Below, piece after piece: positions 1 through 7,410 of a DNA stretch of 17,947 nt. Origin of the DNA: JAPLXD01 sp041661585 (GTDB lineage: Bacteria > Patescibacteriota > Minisyncoccia > Moranbacterales > UBA11712); assembly GCA_041661585.1 (NCBI GenBank), contig JBAZUC010000008.1:1-17947 (forward strand). Reading direction: 5' to 3'. Under the pieces are notes generated by a model. That model was not told where the DNA came from, made no database searches, and saw only the letters and a program-made list of their open reading frames with translations. Numbering within the stretch: position 1 is the first letter of the stretch; each line of letters begins with the position of its first letter. Both the position numbers and the translations under genes were made by a program.

Positions 1-482
1 CCGACAGCCATAGTCATCGTGTGCCAAGCCGGATCACCATTCAGTGTTCCCAATGTTTGCACATCAGTACTCCAATTTCCTGAAAGCGGAATGCGTTTGA
101 TTTTTGTCTCAGTCGCCCAATATAAATATGCGATATAACTTCCTGATCCGTTATTGTTCGTATATTCGTCTGCACCACTGATTCTTCCGTCGGGATCGGT
201 ATATATAAGAGACCACGAAGAAGTTAGGGTATCCTTGCGATAAATTCTGCCTGCATTCCCGAAACCATACAGTTTTCCATTCGAAGCCGGCACAAAAAAT
301 AAAATCAAATCCACAACGACATCCCCTGAGTCTTTTATGAGTGCTTGATTGCACTTTAGCGTATCCGCTCCGCCCCGAATATCCAGACCATAGCCGAAGC
401 GGAAAGCTCCGGCAACGCCCTTATAGGCATCGTCTGAAATACCGCCGCGAAAACCTTTTATCCTGTATGCGTTAAGTCCCAT
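1..482 (-). CDS. Phage structural (tail-region) protein, partial
   Basis: An open frame of 160 codons runs leftward from an ATG at 482-480 to the window edge with no stop, so the C-terminus is missing. It begins MGLNAYRIKGFRGG and contains several short units with aromatic and glycine residues, such as GKLYGFGNAGRIYR, SSWSLIYTDPDG and YIAYLYWATETKIKRIP. This spacing looks like beta-propeller or other all-beta repeats. I see no signal peptide or transmembrane segment. The start lies three bases after the stop of the upstream connector-like gene, so it is the distal gene of the virion operon seen here. Known phages of this layout place tail, tail-spike or adhesin-type proteins at this point. 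The beta-propeller reading is inference and no specific family is recognised. Confidence 0.6.
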   Translation of the reverse strand, partial: MGLNAYRIKGFRGGISDDAYKGVAGAFRFGYGLDIRGGADTLKCNQALIKDSGDVVVDLILFFVPASNGKLYGFGNAGRIYRKDTLTSSWSLIYTDPDGRISGADEYTNNNGSGSYIAYLYWATETKIKRIPLSGNWSTDVQTLGTLNGDPAWHTMTMAV

Positions 483-485
483 ATT

Positions 486-1132
486 TTATTGGTTGAAATC
501 TTGCGGATTATTGTTTTTGTACAAGAAGCGCGAACTTGTCGCCTGTCCGACAAAACCGGCTTCTCCGCCTTCCTCATCCTGTCGGTCTTTTATTTGTTGA
601 AGAATCGCTGTGGCTTCGAGAACCTGTCTGTCCGCGTCTGTGCTTCGGTTCGGTTCTTTCTTAAGACATATGCCGAGTGCGAATTTTATGATCGCTTCAT
701 CCATTTCCTCCGGCGTAATCGGTTCATCGGTATCGTTCACAAGCGGAATAAGTCGCCGGCGATAATAAATATCGATGATTTTTCCATCTTCCACGGGAGT
801 CGGTTTGATCAGATATTGATCACCCAAAAGACAAAAAACGCTTTCCCACAAATGATTGCCGCTCTGATAATTCTCTATGCTCATTTTTGCATGCTCTTGT
901 CCGTCAACCTTAAGAAACATCATTCCACCCGGTTTATAATCGAAAGGCAAAAAGTATGTTTCCACATCTTTCTCGGTCAGCTGAGTCGAATGGTGATTAA
1001 GAAAATTCCATTTGGCAAAATTACATGCGCGCACAATGGATTTATTGATCAATCTTTTTTTGTCTGCCTCGTTCCAAAATCCGGTTGTNNNNNNNNNNCG
1101 TTTAGATCTTGTATAAATTCTTGTAATTGCAT
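486..1132 (-). CDS. Head-tail connector/adaptor-like protein, interrupted by an assembly gap
   Basis: The readable body runs from the stop at 486 rightward to the N-run at 1089-1098. On the far side an ATG at 1132-1130 opens MQLQEFIQDLN, and the near side continues TTGFWNEADKKRLINK in a natural amphipathic style. The two halves join in frame only if the true gap is 2 (or 5, 8...) bases, not 10, so the N-run is a placeholder. The alternative internal ATG at 1052 would discard a well-formed N-terminus. The protein is about 213 residues: a helical N-terminus, a central segment with a YFLPFDYKPGG turn and YYRRRLIPL, then a charged tail. Its size and its place between capsid and tail genes suggest a connector or tail-completion protein. 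That is positional inference, because I do not recognise the family with certainty. Confidence 0.6.
1089..1098. other. Assembly gap (10 N) inside the connector-like gene
   Basis: Ten Ns interrupt the minus-strand gene at 486-1132. Reading frames on the two sides agree only if the missing length is 2 modulo 3, so the true gap is not 10 bases. Confidence 0.95.
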
Positions 1133-1137
1133 ATGCG

Positions 1138-2793
1138 TTAAGGAATAAGTTTGCCCGTATCCCGATATTGATTTAAATATTCCATCAGATTATCGCCTGG
1201 GCAGTCGGTTGCATCGGGAACTTCACGATGTCCGAGCACCCGGCATTTTGGAATACCGCGTTCTTTTCTGATTTTATCGAGAAGCTCCTGCAGAGTTGCC
1301 AGTTGCTCGGAACTGGGTTGCTCATTACCGCTCGTCGGATGAAAATTACCGCACACAGCGATACCAATCGATCGGTAATTCATTTTTTCGGTGTCGGCAT
1401 GCGCACCGATCTTGTTTTCCGGACGCCCAATAATATGCGCTCCTAATCCATCCATCGCTCCCGCAATCCAGTGATGATAGGCGATATCTCCCCAACCGAT
1501 TCCTATGTGATTATTTTTGATCGTGCTGAAGCGAGTTGAGTCGCGTGGCGTTGCCGTGTGATGCACAATGATGAATTCGGGATAATTGGCTTTATCATAT
1601 TTAGGCACATCTTTTTTCGTCGAACGAAAAGTGCGAAGCGTATCCCATACAACCACCAGTTTGGCTGCAAATTCCCCGTTGTTTTTTACATAGTCCCAAA
1701 GCAATTTATATTGCCCGCCCCATGAAGATAAATTTTCCAAAACAAGACCGAGATTATTCGATGTGGTCCAGCCTTCACGATCGACAATCTCCTGAACTAT
1801 TTCGCGCAAATCGGGCGATTCATATACGCTATTGGCCGACCAGTGAATTCCTACGAATACGCCGTCGACCGTTTCACCAATCGTCCATTCTTTTTGTGCT
1901 TTCGTTTTTATTCGTAATGACGGTCGATTTGATCCGTCACTTGCAAATAGCGCCACATTATCTTCTGCGATTCCCTTTATAAGAAGATTCGGAAAACGAT
2001 TGTTTTGGTCAGCTTGCGTGAGAAGAAGATGGGCGCCGATAATATTTGCGTAACGCGGAATATTCAATGCGCTGAATATGAAAGCGCCTTCATTTATTGA
2101 GATGCCGTCATTGCCAAGCGTGATAACATTGCCTGTCGGATTTGATTGCCAAGTGGTGCGATCTGTTTCCACGCCGTCACGATCCGTACCTGCAATCGTG
2201 CCAATGCTGACATTCTTAGTCGTGAACAGAACTTCCAATTCCGCTTCGTATCCCTTACCCTTACTGCTGTCATAGCATGTTGCGGCTTGATCGGAAGAAG
2301 ATCCGTTATCCTCAATCGTCAGTGCCAGTGAATTGCCCGCCTTCCATCCGGTCTGCGCCACAATTTCTTCGATTATCAGTTTGAGATTCGGCGTTTGTGT
2401 CCATTCATGAACTTCCCATTTTTTGATAATGTGCCACGATACACTATTTACAGTCCTTGTTCGTTGACTTGGACGGGAAGTTTGCGTAAACGGTTTCGTG
2501 TCCGATTCTTTCATTCCTTTAATAATCAGCTTTACATCCGGATCCACCGAATCGGTAACTGCGGGACGAATTTTTAATCGAGCCAAAACAATCTTGGCAT
2601 TTCTNNNNNNNNNNGGAATATCAATATTGCGAAAACGAAATGCTCCGAGATATAACGAACCGCTCATGTTTCCGAACGTGATAATATTACCGGCATTGCC
2701 GATGCCATTCCATGAAGTTGCGTCTTGCTCTCGTCCATCATCTATCGTTTCAGTAATCAGGGCGTTAATTTTGCCGATGTAATTCATTGGCAT
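1138..2793 (-). CDS. N-acetylmuramoyl-L-alanine amidase with two N-terminal beta-sandwich repeats
   Basis: The C-terminal part (about residues 400-545) is an Amidase_2/PGRP zinc amidase. It shows the FIIVHHTATP strand with the first zinc histidine, YHHW, the GRPENKIGAHA segment, NYRSIGIAVCGNF, the second histidine in LGHREV and the cysteine ligand in DCPGDN. This family cleaves the MurNAc-L-Ala bond of peptidoglycan. Residues about 1-195 and 196-385 are two related beta-rich domains: each has NVITLGN/NIITFGN, then a (G)AFxF strand, an LLIKG/LIIKG strand, and a conserved helix (LREIVQEIVDREGW and LKLIIEEIVAQTGW). There is no signal peptide, and the gene sits inside the virion operon two bases after the preceding stop. 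It is therefore more likely a virion-associated wall hydrolase than a classical endolysin, though either is possible. A 10-N gap lies in domain 1. Confidence 0.85.
   Translation of the reverse strand: MPMNYIGKINALITETIDDGREQDATSWNGIGNAGNIITFGNMSGSLYLGAFRFRNIDIXXXXRNAKIVLARLKIRPAVTDSVDPDVKLIIKGMKESDTKPFTQTSRPSQRTRTVNSVSWHIIKKWEVHEWTQTPNLKLIIEEIVAQTGWKAGNSLALTIEDNGSSSDQAATCYDSSKGKGYEAELEVLFTTKNVSIGTIAGTDRDGVETDRTTWQSNPTGNVITLGNDGISINEGAFIFSALNIPRYANIIGAHLLLTQADQNNRFPNLLIKGIAEDNVALFASDGSNRPSLRIKTKAQKEWTIGETVDGVFVGIHWSANSVYESPDLREIVQEIVDREGWTTSNNLGLVLENLSSWGGQYKLLWDYVKNNGEFAAKLVVVWDTLRTFRSTKKDVPKYDKANYPEFIIVHHTATPRDSTRFSTIKNNHIGIGWGDIAYHHWIAGAMDGLGAHIIGRPENKIGAHADTEKMNYRSIGIAVCGNFHPTSGNEQPSSEQLATLQELLDKIRKERGIPKCRVLGHREVPDATDCPGDNLMEYLNQYRDTGKLIP
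2605..2614. other. Assembly gap (10 N) inside the amidase gene
   Basis: The reading frame is kept across ten Ns. However, comparison with the second internal repeat (LNIPRYANIIGAHL) suggests the first should read NIDI-P-R-NAKIVLARL, which needs only one missing base (CCN = Pro, then AGA = Arg). Confidence 0.9.
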
Positions 2794-2795
2794 AT

Positions 2796-3383
2796 CTATG
2801 CTTTACGCAAAGCGATAAGTGGAACAGGCAGACTCCAATCGGTCGGACTACCCGTCGGAAAAATCAAGGGCAATGCGCCATAAGTTTGCGTTATCGCATA
2901 GCCGAGATAAGGCGTGCCTGTCAGCCCGTTATCTAATCCAAGGAATGAAGCGAAGGCATCCGCTGCCGGAATTGCGGCGACAGCTAACGATGCCGTGTCT
3001 TGACCTATCAAAGTGAGCCAGTACAGCTTCCCGCCTTTCAAAACTATATTTATTGCTTTTTCCTTGAGCCCGGTCGTGTTCACATCAACTTCGCCCGCAT
3101 CAAGCGCGAGTGCGCCCGGATAAACACTTCCGTCTCCCTTGTCTTCATAAATACCAAGACGAACACGTGGCGTAGTGCCAGTGCCCGCAGTAGTCACGCG
3201 AATTGCAATTCGATCGAACTTCATTGTTCTCGGAACGAAAAACGGAAACGCGCGAAGAGAGTTCGCTGAAGATAACGCTTGCGTAGCAACCGTACCGCCC
3301 GTAAGAAACGACCCGAAATATCTGCCAGTCTTTCTTATTCGCAGAAAAGAGAAGTCTCCTTTTTGTGGGATGAATTCAGCCAT
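2796..3383 (-). CDS. Phage structural protein, beta-rich, unknown family
   Basis: This 195-residue protein has no signal peptide or transmembrane helix. It is rich in Gly, Ala and Thr, with alternating hydrophobic strands: MKFDRIAIRVTTAG, VRLGIYEDKGDG, INIVLKGGKLYWLTLIG. The pattern of a strand, an IYEDKG turn and a GKLYWLTL strand recalls beta-sandwich tail-fibre or carbohydrate-binding modules found in phage structural genes. The gene starts at ATG 3383, five bases after the stop of the upstream 97-residue gene, and its stop sits two bases before the amidase start. It is therefore translated within a tightly packed operon. A decoration, fibre or baseplate-accessory role is inference from context. 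Confidence 0.65.
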   Translation of the reverse strand: MAEFIPQKGDFSFLRIRKTGRYFGSFLTGGTVATQALSSANSLRAFPFFVPRTMKFDRIAIRVTTAGTGTTPRVRLGIYEDKGDGSVYPGALALDAGEVDVNTTGLKEKAINIVLKGGKLYWLTLIGQDTASLAVAAIPAADAFASFLGLDNGLTGTPYLGYAITQTYGALPLIFPTGSPTDWSLPVPLIALRKA

Positions 3384-3388
3384 AAATA

Positions 3389-3682
3389 TTATTGTTCGAC
3401 GATGATTTCGACTTTATCGCCACTTATTTCCGCGTCTATATATACTTTGTCCGCGTTGCTGATTCGGAGCTTCACCGCTTCGCCCGGCTCCAGAGTGAAC
3501 TTTCCGGCTTGGGCTTGCACTTCCGACTCGCCGACCTTGATAATGCCGCTGTTGGTGCGCTTAGCTTTGACAATGAGCTCGCAAGCCTCGCCGACAGAAA
3601 TATCCGGAAGTTGCACGGCAGTGCCCGCAGCAGCCACTGTCGCTTCGTTTACGGAAAATTTTGATTTGCTTTCTACTGCCAT
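3389..3682 (-). CDS. Small phage structural protein, possibly capsid decoration
   Basis: This 97-residue all-beta-looking protein starts MAVESKSKFSVNEATV and has short strands separated by acidic turns (ELIVKAKRTNSGIIKVG, GKFTLEPGEAVKLRI, KVYIDAEISGDKVEIIV). It lacks cysteine, a signal peptide and membrane segments. In tailed phages, genes of this size and composition two positions downstream of the major capsid protein are often capsid decoration, head-fibre or head-completion proteins. That is positional inference. The ATG at 3682 has no Shine-Dalgarno sequence; an ATTAATTAA tract lies about 15 bases upstream, as for several other genes in this operon. Confidence 0.6.
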   Translation of the reverse strand: MAVESKSKFSVNEATVAAAGTAVQLPDISVGEACELIVKAKRTNSGIIKVGESEVQAQAGKFTLEPGEAVKLRISNADKVYIDAEISGDKVEIIVEQ

Positions 3683-3730
3683 AGCATTGTGTTTTTAATT
3701 AATCATGATCGTTCAATCGTGATCGATTCG

Positions 3731-4165
3731 CTAAAATTTAGCCTGCTTGCTTTTTGACTTTTCTTTTGTTCTTGCTTCCGTTCCCGCTGATGATTCCGAT
3801 CCTTCTTCCCTGCCTTTAATTTCCATTTCCCGACGTTTTAAATCTTCTTCCTTGGCTTTCAACTCGGATTCTCGCTCGGCAAGCGATTTTGTGACGAGAG
3901 CTGAAGTTACTTCCTTCGTAACCTCCTGATAATCGATGCCGGCGAACGAAGAATTTTCCAGAAATTCCTGTTCCTGCGGATCTTTGGTTTCATAAATGCC
4001 GTTTTTGAATTCAATTGTTTTTCCTGGACGCGTTATTGCGATTCCATTGATAACTTCTGTCACAGTGGGAAGCATCACAATGCTATAGTGCTGGCCATAA
4101 CGCGTTGCAAAACGCTTGGCCGTTGTTTTTGATTTTTCGGGCACTGATGTTTTTGTCTTTGCCAT
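3731..4165 (-). CDS. Phage protein of unknown function with charged coiled-coil C-terminus
   Basis: This 144-residue protein follows the capsid gene. The N-terminal third is basic (MAKTKTSVPEKSKTTAKRFA). The middle is a compact module with IVMLPTVTEVINGIAITRPG and a FKNGIYETKDPQEQEFL segment, resembling small head or neck proteins that bind structural partners. The C-terminus from about residue 95 is a strongly charged helix (AERESELKAKEEDLKRREM) predicted to form a coiled coil, ending in a Lys-rich tail. No family is recognised. The start at 4165 sits about 34 bases downstream of a GC-rich stem-loop carrying the recurrent AGGTCGA motif and an ATTAATTAAT tract, with no ribosome binding site. 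Confidence 0.6.
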   Translation of the reverse strand: MAKTKTSVPEKSKTTAKRFATRYGQHYSIVMLPTVTEVINGIAITRPGKTIEFKNGIYETKDPQEQEFLENSSFAGIDYQEVTKEVTSALVTKSLAERESELKAKEEDLKRREMEIKGREEGSESSAGTEARTKEKSKSKQAKF

Positions 4166-4183
4166 ACAAATTAGTTGCTATTT

Positions 4184-4309
4184 TTTTCTATTAATTAATC
4201 GCGGGTCGACCTTATATCCCGCGAAAACCCTCAAGGGCTTTCCATTCGGTCAGGCGGGTTTGGAAAGCATGCCCGCCCGACCGAAACTTGAAGGATTATC
4301 GAAAAACTC
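4184..4309 (-). promoter_or_regulatory. Structured intercistronic region after the capsid gene
   Basis: The 126 bases hold several stems. CGCGGG/CCCGCG (4200-4205 with 4218-4223) encloses TCGACCTT. TTCGGTC-GGCGGG pairs with CCCGCC-GACCGAA (about 4245-4283, one mismatch). GCTTTCCA (4238-4245 on plus) pairs with TGGAAAGC (4261-4268) and overlaps the previous stem, so the two cannot form together. On the minus-strand mRNA, a CCCT/AGGG hairpin followed by TTTT adds a terminator-like element. The region may tune expression below the capsid gene or act as a partial terminator or RNase barrier. Function is inferred from structure only. Confidence 0.55.
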
Positions 4310-5488
4310 TTAGGCAAACTTAACAACTGCATGTCGCTCCGGTTGCTCAAGTTGAAGTCCGCATTCCGTCAAATACTCATTGATGTTGGAATCTTCACCA
4401 GGCGCCTGTCTGTTTGTGAGAAGTTTCGTATCACGATTTGAAAGATATCTGTATGTCAAAGCTTCCATATCCAATCCCACTGCGCTTTTGCCGTACAAAT
4501 CCCCAGAAAGCAGATCATGCTTAATAATATTGAGCGTTCCATGCGGAGAAAAGTATTTGATGATACTGAGCCCGAAGGTTTTCTCTCCCTGCAGAATTTG
4601 AAGTTTATCGTGCGCGAAACTGCCGATCTTATCTACGACATATCCGGAAGCGAGAAGGTATTTTTCAGAATTTCCATGTGCGAACAAAGTCCTGAGATAT
4701 CCGTTGAAATCATCGCGTGTCGTCACATTCGATACTACCTGAGAAATTCTTTGAAAAATTCCGCCAGTGAACCGTTTCGGATGAACACCGCTCATAATAA
4801 GTTCTTTCTTACCGAACATGAAAGCACGCTCCACATCGACTAAATGCTCAATACCCTTTTTTCGGGTTTGATAATCGAAATCACTTTCCTTTGTCCATCC
4901 CGTAGTATTGCGCGCGGTTTCAGTGATACCGATAGTAGTTCGAAAAATTTGGCAATAATTAAGAGCTTCTGCGATGGCCGTAGCCTTTATTTCCCGAATG
5001 CTCGCACCTTCCTCGTTGGCATTTCCAATGATCCAGATAATATCATTTTGTTGAAGCAATCCTCCACCCAATGCGCTGTCTCCGACTTGGCGCGCCAGTG
5101 TCAATGTGTTGGTGTTTACGGCCGTAACAAGCATAACTTCGCCCGTCGGATTGCTTGTGCCCTGAGTTGACTTCACGCATAACAAAACGTCACCGACACT
5201 GAAGTATGATCCATTGGTCACGGCCAGTGAAGTCGCTCCACCTTGATTGCTTGCCACTATATCCTCGCGTGCTCCGAATTTATCCTCGAACCACTTGAAT
5301 TCCGGATCTGTCGTTTCTTTTTTCTTAAGTGCATCGCCTTGCTTTGTCACAGGATCCTTGCCCGCATTCGTGAGAATGGCGAGCATCGGATAGCGAGCCA
5401 CATCAAGAAGCGAAATTACATCAGCCACGTCATATTTGCGTGTGGCGCCAAGATTTGCTGTTCCCCTTATTCCATTTGCTGAAGGCAT
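4310..5488 (-). CDS. Major capsid protein, SU10/DUF5309 type (HK97 fold)
   Basis: This 392-residue protein matches the SU10-like major capsid family (Pfam DUF5309), by recall of the family pattern. It has a short N-arm (MPSANGIRGTANLG), then DVADVISLLDVARYPMLAIL, the segment FKWFEDKFGAREDIVASN, a beta insertion (VGDVLLCVKSTQGT to NTLTLARQVG), and the helix segment LVDVERAFMFGKKELIMSG. A C-terminal P-domain-like part follows (KYLLASGYVVDKI, IKYFSPHGTLNIIKHDLL, LTNRQAPGEDSNINEYLTECGLQL). It builds the icosahedral shell. The gene directly follows an acidic scaffold-like gene, the usual scaffold-capsid order. The leader has an ATTAATTAA tract and an AGGTCGA motif about 40 bases upstream, but no Shine-Dalgarno sequence. 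Confidence 0.8.
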   Translation of the reverse strand: MPSANGIRGTANLGATRKYDVADVISLLDVARYPMLAILTNAGKDPVTKQGDALKKKETTDPEFKWFEDKFGAREDIVASNQGGATSLAVTNGSYFSVGDVLLCVKSTQGTSNPTGEVMLVTAVNTNTLTLARQVGDSALGGGLLQQNDIIWIIGNANEEGASIREIKATAIAEALNYCQIFRTTIGITETARNTTGWTKESDFDYQTRKKGIEHLVDVERAFMFGKKELIMSGVHPKRFTGGIFQRISQVVSNVTTRDDFNGYLRTLFAHGNSEKYLLASGYVVDKIGSFAHDKLQILQGEKTFGLSIIKYFSPHGTLNIIKHDLLSGDLYGKSAVGLDMEALTYRYLSNRDTKLLTNRQAPGEDSNINEYLTECGLQLEQPERHAVVKFA

Positions 5489-5542
5489 ATGTTTTTGTAT
5501 TATTTTAAATTAATTAGTAGGAGGATTCGACCTGTTTTGAGG

Positions 5543-6457
5543 TTAGACCCCCAAACCTCCCAAGGGACCTTTTGACCCGCTTGTTCCGAAGATTTCTTCG
5601 AGGCGGCGTTCTTCCGCGCCCTTGTCTTCGCCCGGCGAGGTCGGAGCACCCGCTCCTCTCTCAACTTGTGCTTTGGCTTTCTTTAGTCGAATCTTCTCGG
5701 TATCGGTAACTTTCGTTTCCCCTTTAACCTTTCCCGCAAATTCATCCACCTTCGCGCATGCGTCTTTCAATGATATGACCGTTCCTTTTTGAGAGGCGGT
5801 ATCAATCAGCGACAGCACCAATTCCCTGTATTCCGGACTGGTTTTTAGAAGTGGATGGTCTTTCTGAGCCTCTCTTATTTCTTGGGTAACGGAATCCCGC
5901 ATCTGACTTCGCGTATCATAAGTGTTGCTCACCATATTTCTTACGGTCACAACCATCCACTCGGCAAATTGCCTAGGTGTCATTTTGGACAACTCTTCAT
6001 CCGAAGGCACATTGACGCCGTCTCCCAAATTTTCATCCTCTTTATCTTTGCTTTTTTTATCTTCAAAATCGGGAGATTTTATTTTGGTTAACGGCTTGCC
6101 ATCAAGCTCTTCATACATCCGGATCACTTCTTCACGGCTTTTGCCGTGCCACTTATCTTTTTTATCAGGTGCTTCGCCTTCTTTGTCCTCATCATCGCCG
6201 TCTTCATTTTCATGATCTTCTGTTTCCTTGTCAGATTCGTCTTCCTCATCATCCTCTTTTGATTTTTCCTTTTCGTCTTTTTTTCCGTCTTCTTCCTCGT
6301 CTTCATTTTTATTTTCTTTCGTTTCTGTTTCAGATTTTTTTATTTCATCATCTTTGGATTTCTCATCAATCTCCTCTTTATTTTCCTTGCCGTCTTTTTC
6401 CTCTTCCAAATTTGTGTTGAGGAGCGTATCAAGCTCCTTTTTTCTATCTTTATTCAT
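5543..6457 (-). CDS. Acidic phage scaffold-like protein
   Basis: This 304-residue protein has a first 110 or so residues that are almost entirely Glu, Asp and Lys (for example EEEDGKKDEKEKSKEDDEED) and must be disordered. A more ordered region follows (LSKMTPRQFAEWMVVTVRNM, then REAQKDHPLLKTSPEYRELV), then a helical, basic C-terminus (TEKIRLKKAKAQVERGAG) and a Gly-rich end. Capsid scaffolding proteins are typically acidic, helical and encoded directly before the major capsid gene, as here. The C-terminal basic helix would be the capsid-binding part by analogy. There is no sequence-level proof of the family. ATG 6457 lies about 37 bases after a stem-loop with the AGGTCGA loop. Confidence 0.7.
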   Translation of the reverse strand: MNKDRKKELDTLLNTNLEEEKDGKENKEEIDEKSKDDEIKKSETETKENKNEDEEEDGKKDEKEKSKEDDEEDESDKETEDHENEDGDDEDKEGEAPDKKDKWHGKSREEVIRMYEELDGKPLTKIKSPDFEDKKSKDKEDENLGDGVNVPSDEELSKMTPRQFAEWMVVTVRNMVSNTYDTRSQMRDSVTQEIREAQKDHPLLKTSPEYRELVLSLIDTASQKGTVISLKDACAKVDEFAGKVKGETKVTDTEKIRLKKAKAQVERGAGAPTSPGEDKGAEERRLEEIFGTSGSKGPLGGLGV

Positions 6458-6542
6458 AAAGCGCTTTTATTAAATTTATATTTTTTATTAATTAATTGGG
6501 ATCGACCTTGTTCCAATATTCTTTTTTTTGCAGGCTACAGCG
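6458..6542 (-). promoter_or_regulatory. Leader of the scaffold gene with AGGTCGA stem-loop
   Basis: On the minus strand, ATTGGAA (6517-6511) pairs with TCCCAAT (6501-6495; seven pairs, one G-T) around the loop CAAGGTCGA. It is followed by an ATTAATTAAT tract and an A/T-only stretch to the ATG. The same elements precede the capsid gene (5488) and the gene at 4165. A run of T on the plus side (6521-6529) also makes it terminator-like in the other direction, but no plus-strand gene needs one. Confidence 0.5.
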
Positions 6543-6821
6543 CTACTCTCTATTCATCTCGTCTGCCGCTTCGTCCTTTTCACGAACTGCGAATTCAACC
6601 ATTGTGAGAACTTTCTCATAAGCATTCGCATTGGCGCGGTGCTGAAGATACTCAGATGCAATTTCCCCGTCTGTTTTGCCGGCAATATCAAATCCTCGAA
6701 GTTCCACGTATTCAATCGCCAGTTCCTCGCGAATCCTCCCTTCCAGCCACTTCCAACCGGAAGTTCTTATCATCTCCAATACCGCCAATCCCGTTTCGAA
6801 TTTTTCTTCATTGGTCTGCAT
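6543..6821 (-). CDS. Small helical phage protein, unknown
   Basis: This 92-residue, mostly helical protein reads MQTNEEKFETGLAVLEMIRT, then SGWKWLEGRIREELAIEYVE, a GKTDGEIASEYLQHRA segment and an acidic end. There is no signal peptide, cysteine or membrane segment. It lies between portal and scaffold genes and starts six bases after the stop of the gene upstream, so it is operonic. Its size and position fit a portal- or scaffold-associated assembly factor, but nothing in the sequence identifies one. Confidence 0.55.
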   Translation of the reverse strand: MQTNEEKFETGLAVLEMIRTSGWKWLEGRIREELAIEYVELRGFDIAGKTDGEIASEYLQHRANANAYEKVLTMVEFAVREKDEAADEMNRE

Positions 6822-6827
6822 AATATT

Positions 6828-7178
6828 TTATTGCGTTTCTTCCTTAGAATTAGGCTCTGGCTCAGCTGGCAGATCCATCTGAGGACCGCCATAAAGACCG
6901 CCTAGTCCCGCACCATTTCCTTCATTAACCAGTAAATCCTGAAAGGTTGCCGCCATGCTCTCGACCACATCATGGAAGCTTGATTTTCCGGACTGATATA
7001 TTTCTTTTGCGGCGCTCACGATACTTTCGATTTTTTTCCATTGCACATCCTCATCTTCGTCATTTGCATTATCGGATTTTTGCTTTTTGAGACCGATCTT
7101 TTTTTCAACCTCCTGATCCGCGCCTTCATCTGCGTTTTCATCAATGACTCCTTTTTCTTTTATTGGTTTTGTTTCCAT
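6828..7178 (-). CDS. Small acidic phage protein, unknown
   Basis: This 116-residue protein has a charged, probably disordered N-terminus (first 45 residues rich in Asp, Glu and Lys). A helical core follows (WKKIESIVSAAKEIYQSG, then FHDVVESMAATFQDLLV), then a Gly-rich, Pro-rich tail (NGAGLGGLYGGPQMDLPAEP). It could assist the scaffold or protect the head, but no family is recognised. It starts at ATG 7178, where the leader includes TAATTAAT and overlaps the end of the 66-residue gene upstream; no ribosome binding site is visible. Confidence 0.5.
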   Translation of the reverse strand: METKPIKEKGVIDENADEGADQEVEKKIGLKKQKSDNANDEDEDVQWKKIESIVSAAKEIYQSGKSSFHDVVESMAATFQDLLVNEGNGAGLGGLYGGPQMDLPAEPEPNSKEETQ

Positions 7179-7198
7179 AAGAATATTTATGAGATTAA

Positions 7199-7399
7199 TT
7201 ATGATTTTGATTCTATATTTTCAAGCGTGATTTTGAGCTTGTATCCCAAATCTATTTTGGAAGACTCTTCACGAGAAAGGTAAACTGTATGCACTCGCCC
7301 CTGGTCTTCCTGCAGCGACACGATGCAATCACTTCCGCTGAGCGTTTTGCTCAATACGGTAACCATAACGGACTTTGTCAGGGAATTTGTTTTCGCCAT
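7199..7399 (-). CDS. Small conserved-looking phage protein, unknown
   Basis: This 66-residue protein starts at ATG 7399, about 11 bases after the portal stop. It looks like a small beta barrel: MVTVLSKTLSGSDCIVSLQED, then RVHTVYLSREES and LGYKLKITLENIES. The spacing of hydrophobic strands with a glycine turn resembles small OB- or SH3-like folds. It has one cysteine and no membrane segment. Position in the operon supports it being translated; function is unknown. Confidence 0.5.
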   Translation of the reverse strand: MAKTNSLTKSVMVTVLSKTLSGSDCIVSLQEDQGRVHTVYLSREESSKIDLGYKLKITLENIESKS

Positions 7400-7410
7400 A
7401 AATTTATTTT

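Noticed and set aside
489..1148. A 219-codon plus-strand frame opposite the connector-like gene
   Set aside because: It runs across the N gap and is the mirror of a better gene; composition is rich in Phe, Cys and Arg with no domain-like pattern.
6228..6473. Plus-strand frame made almost only of Ser and Phe
   Set aside because: It is the shadow of the Glu/Asp/Lys-rich scaffold-like gene on the other strand.
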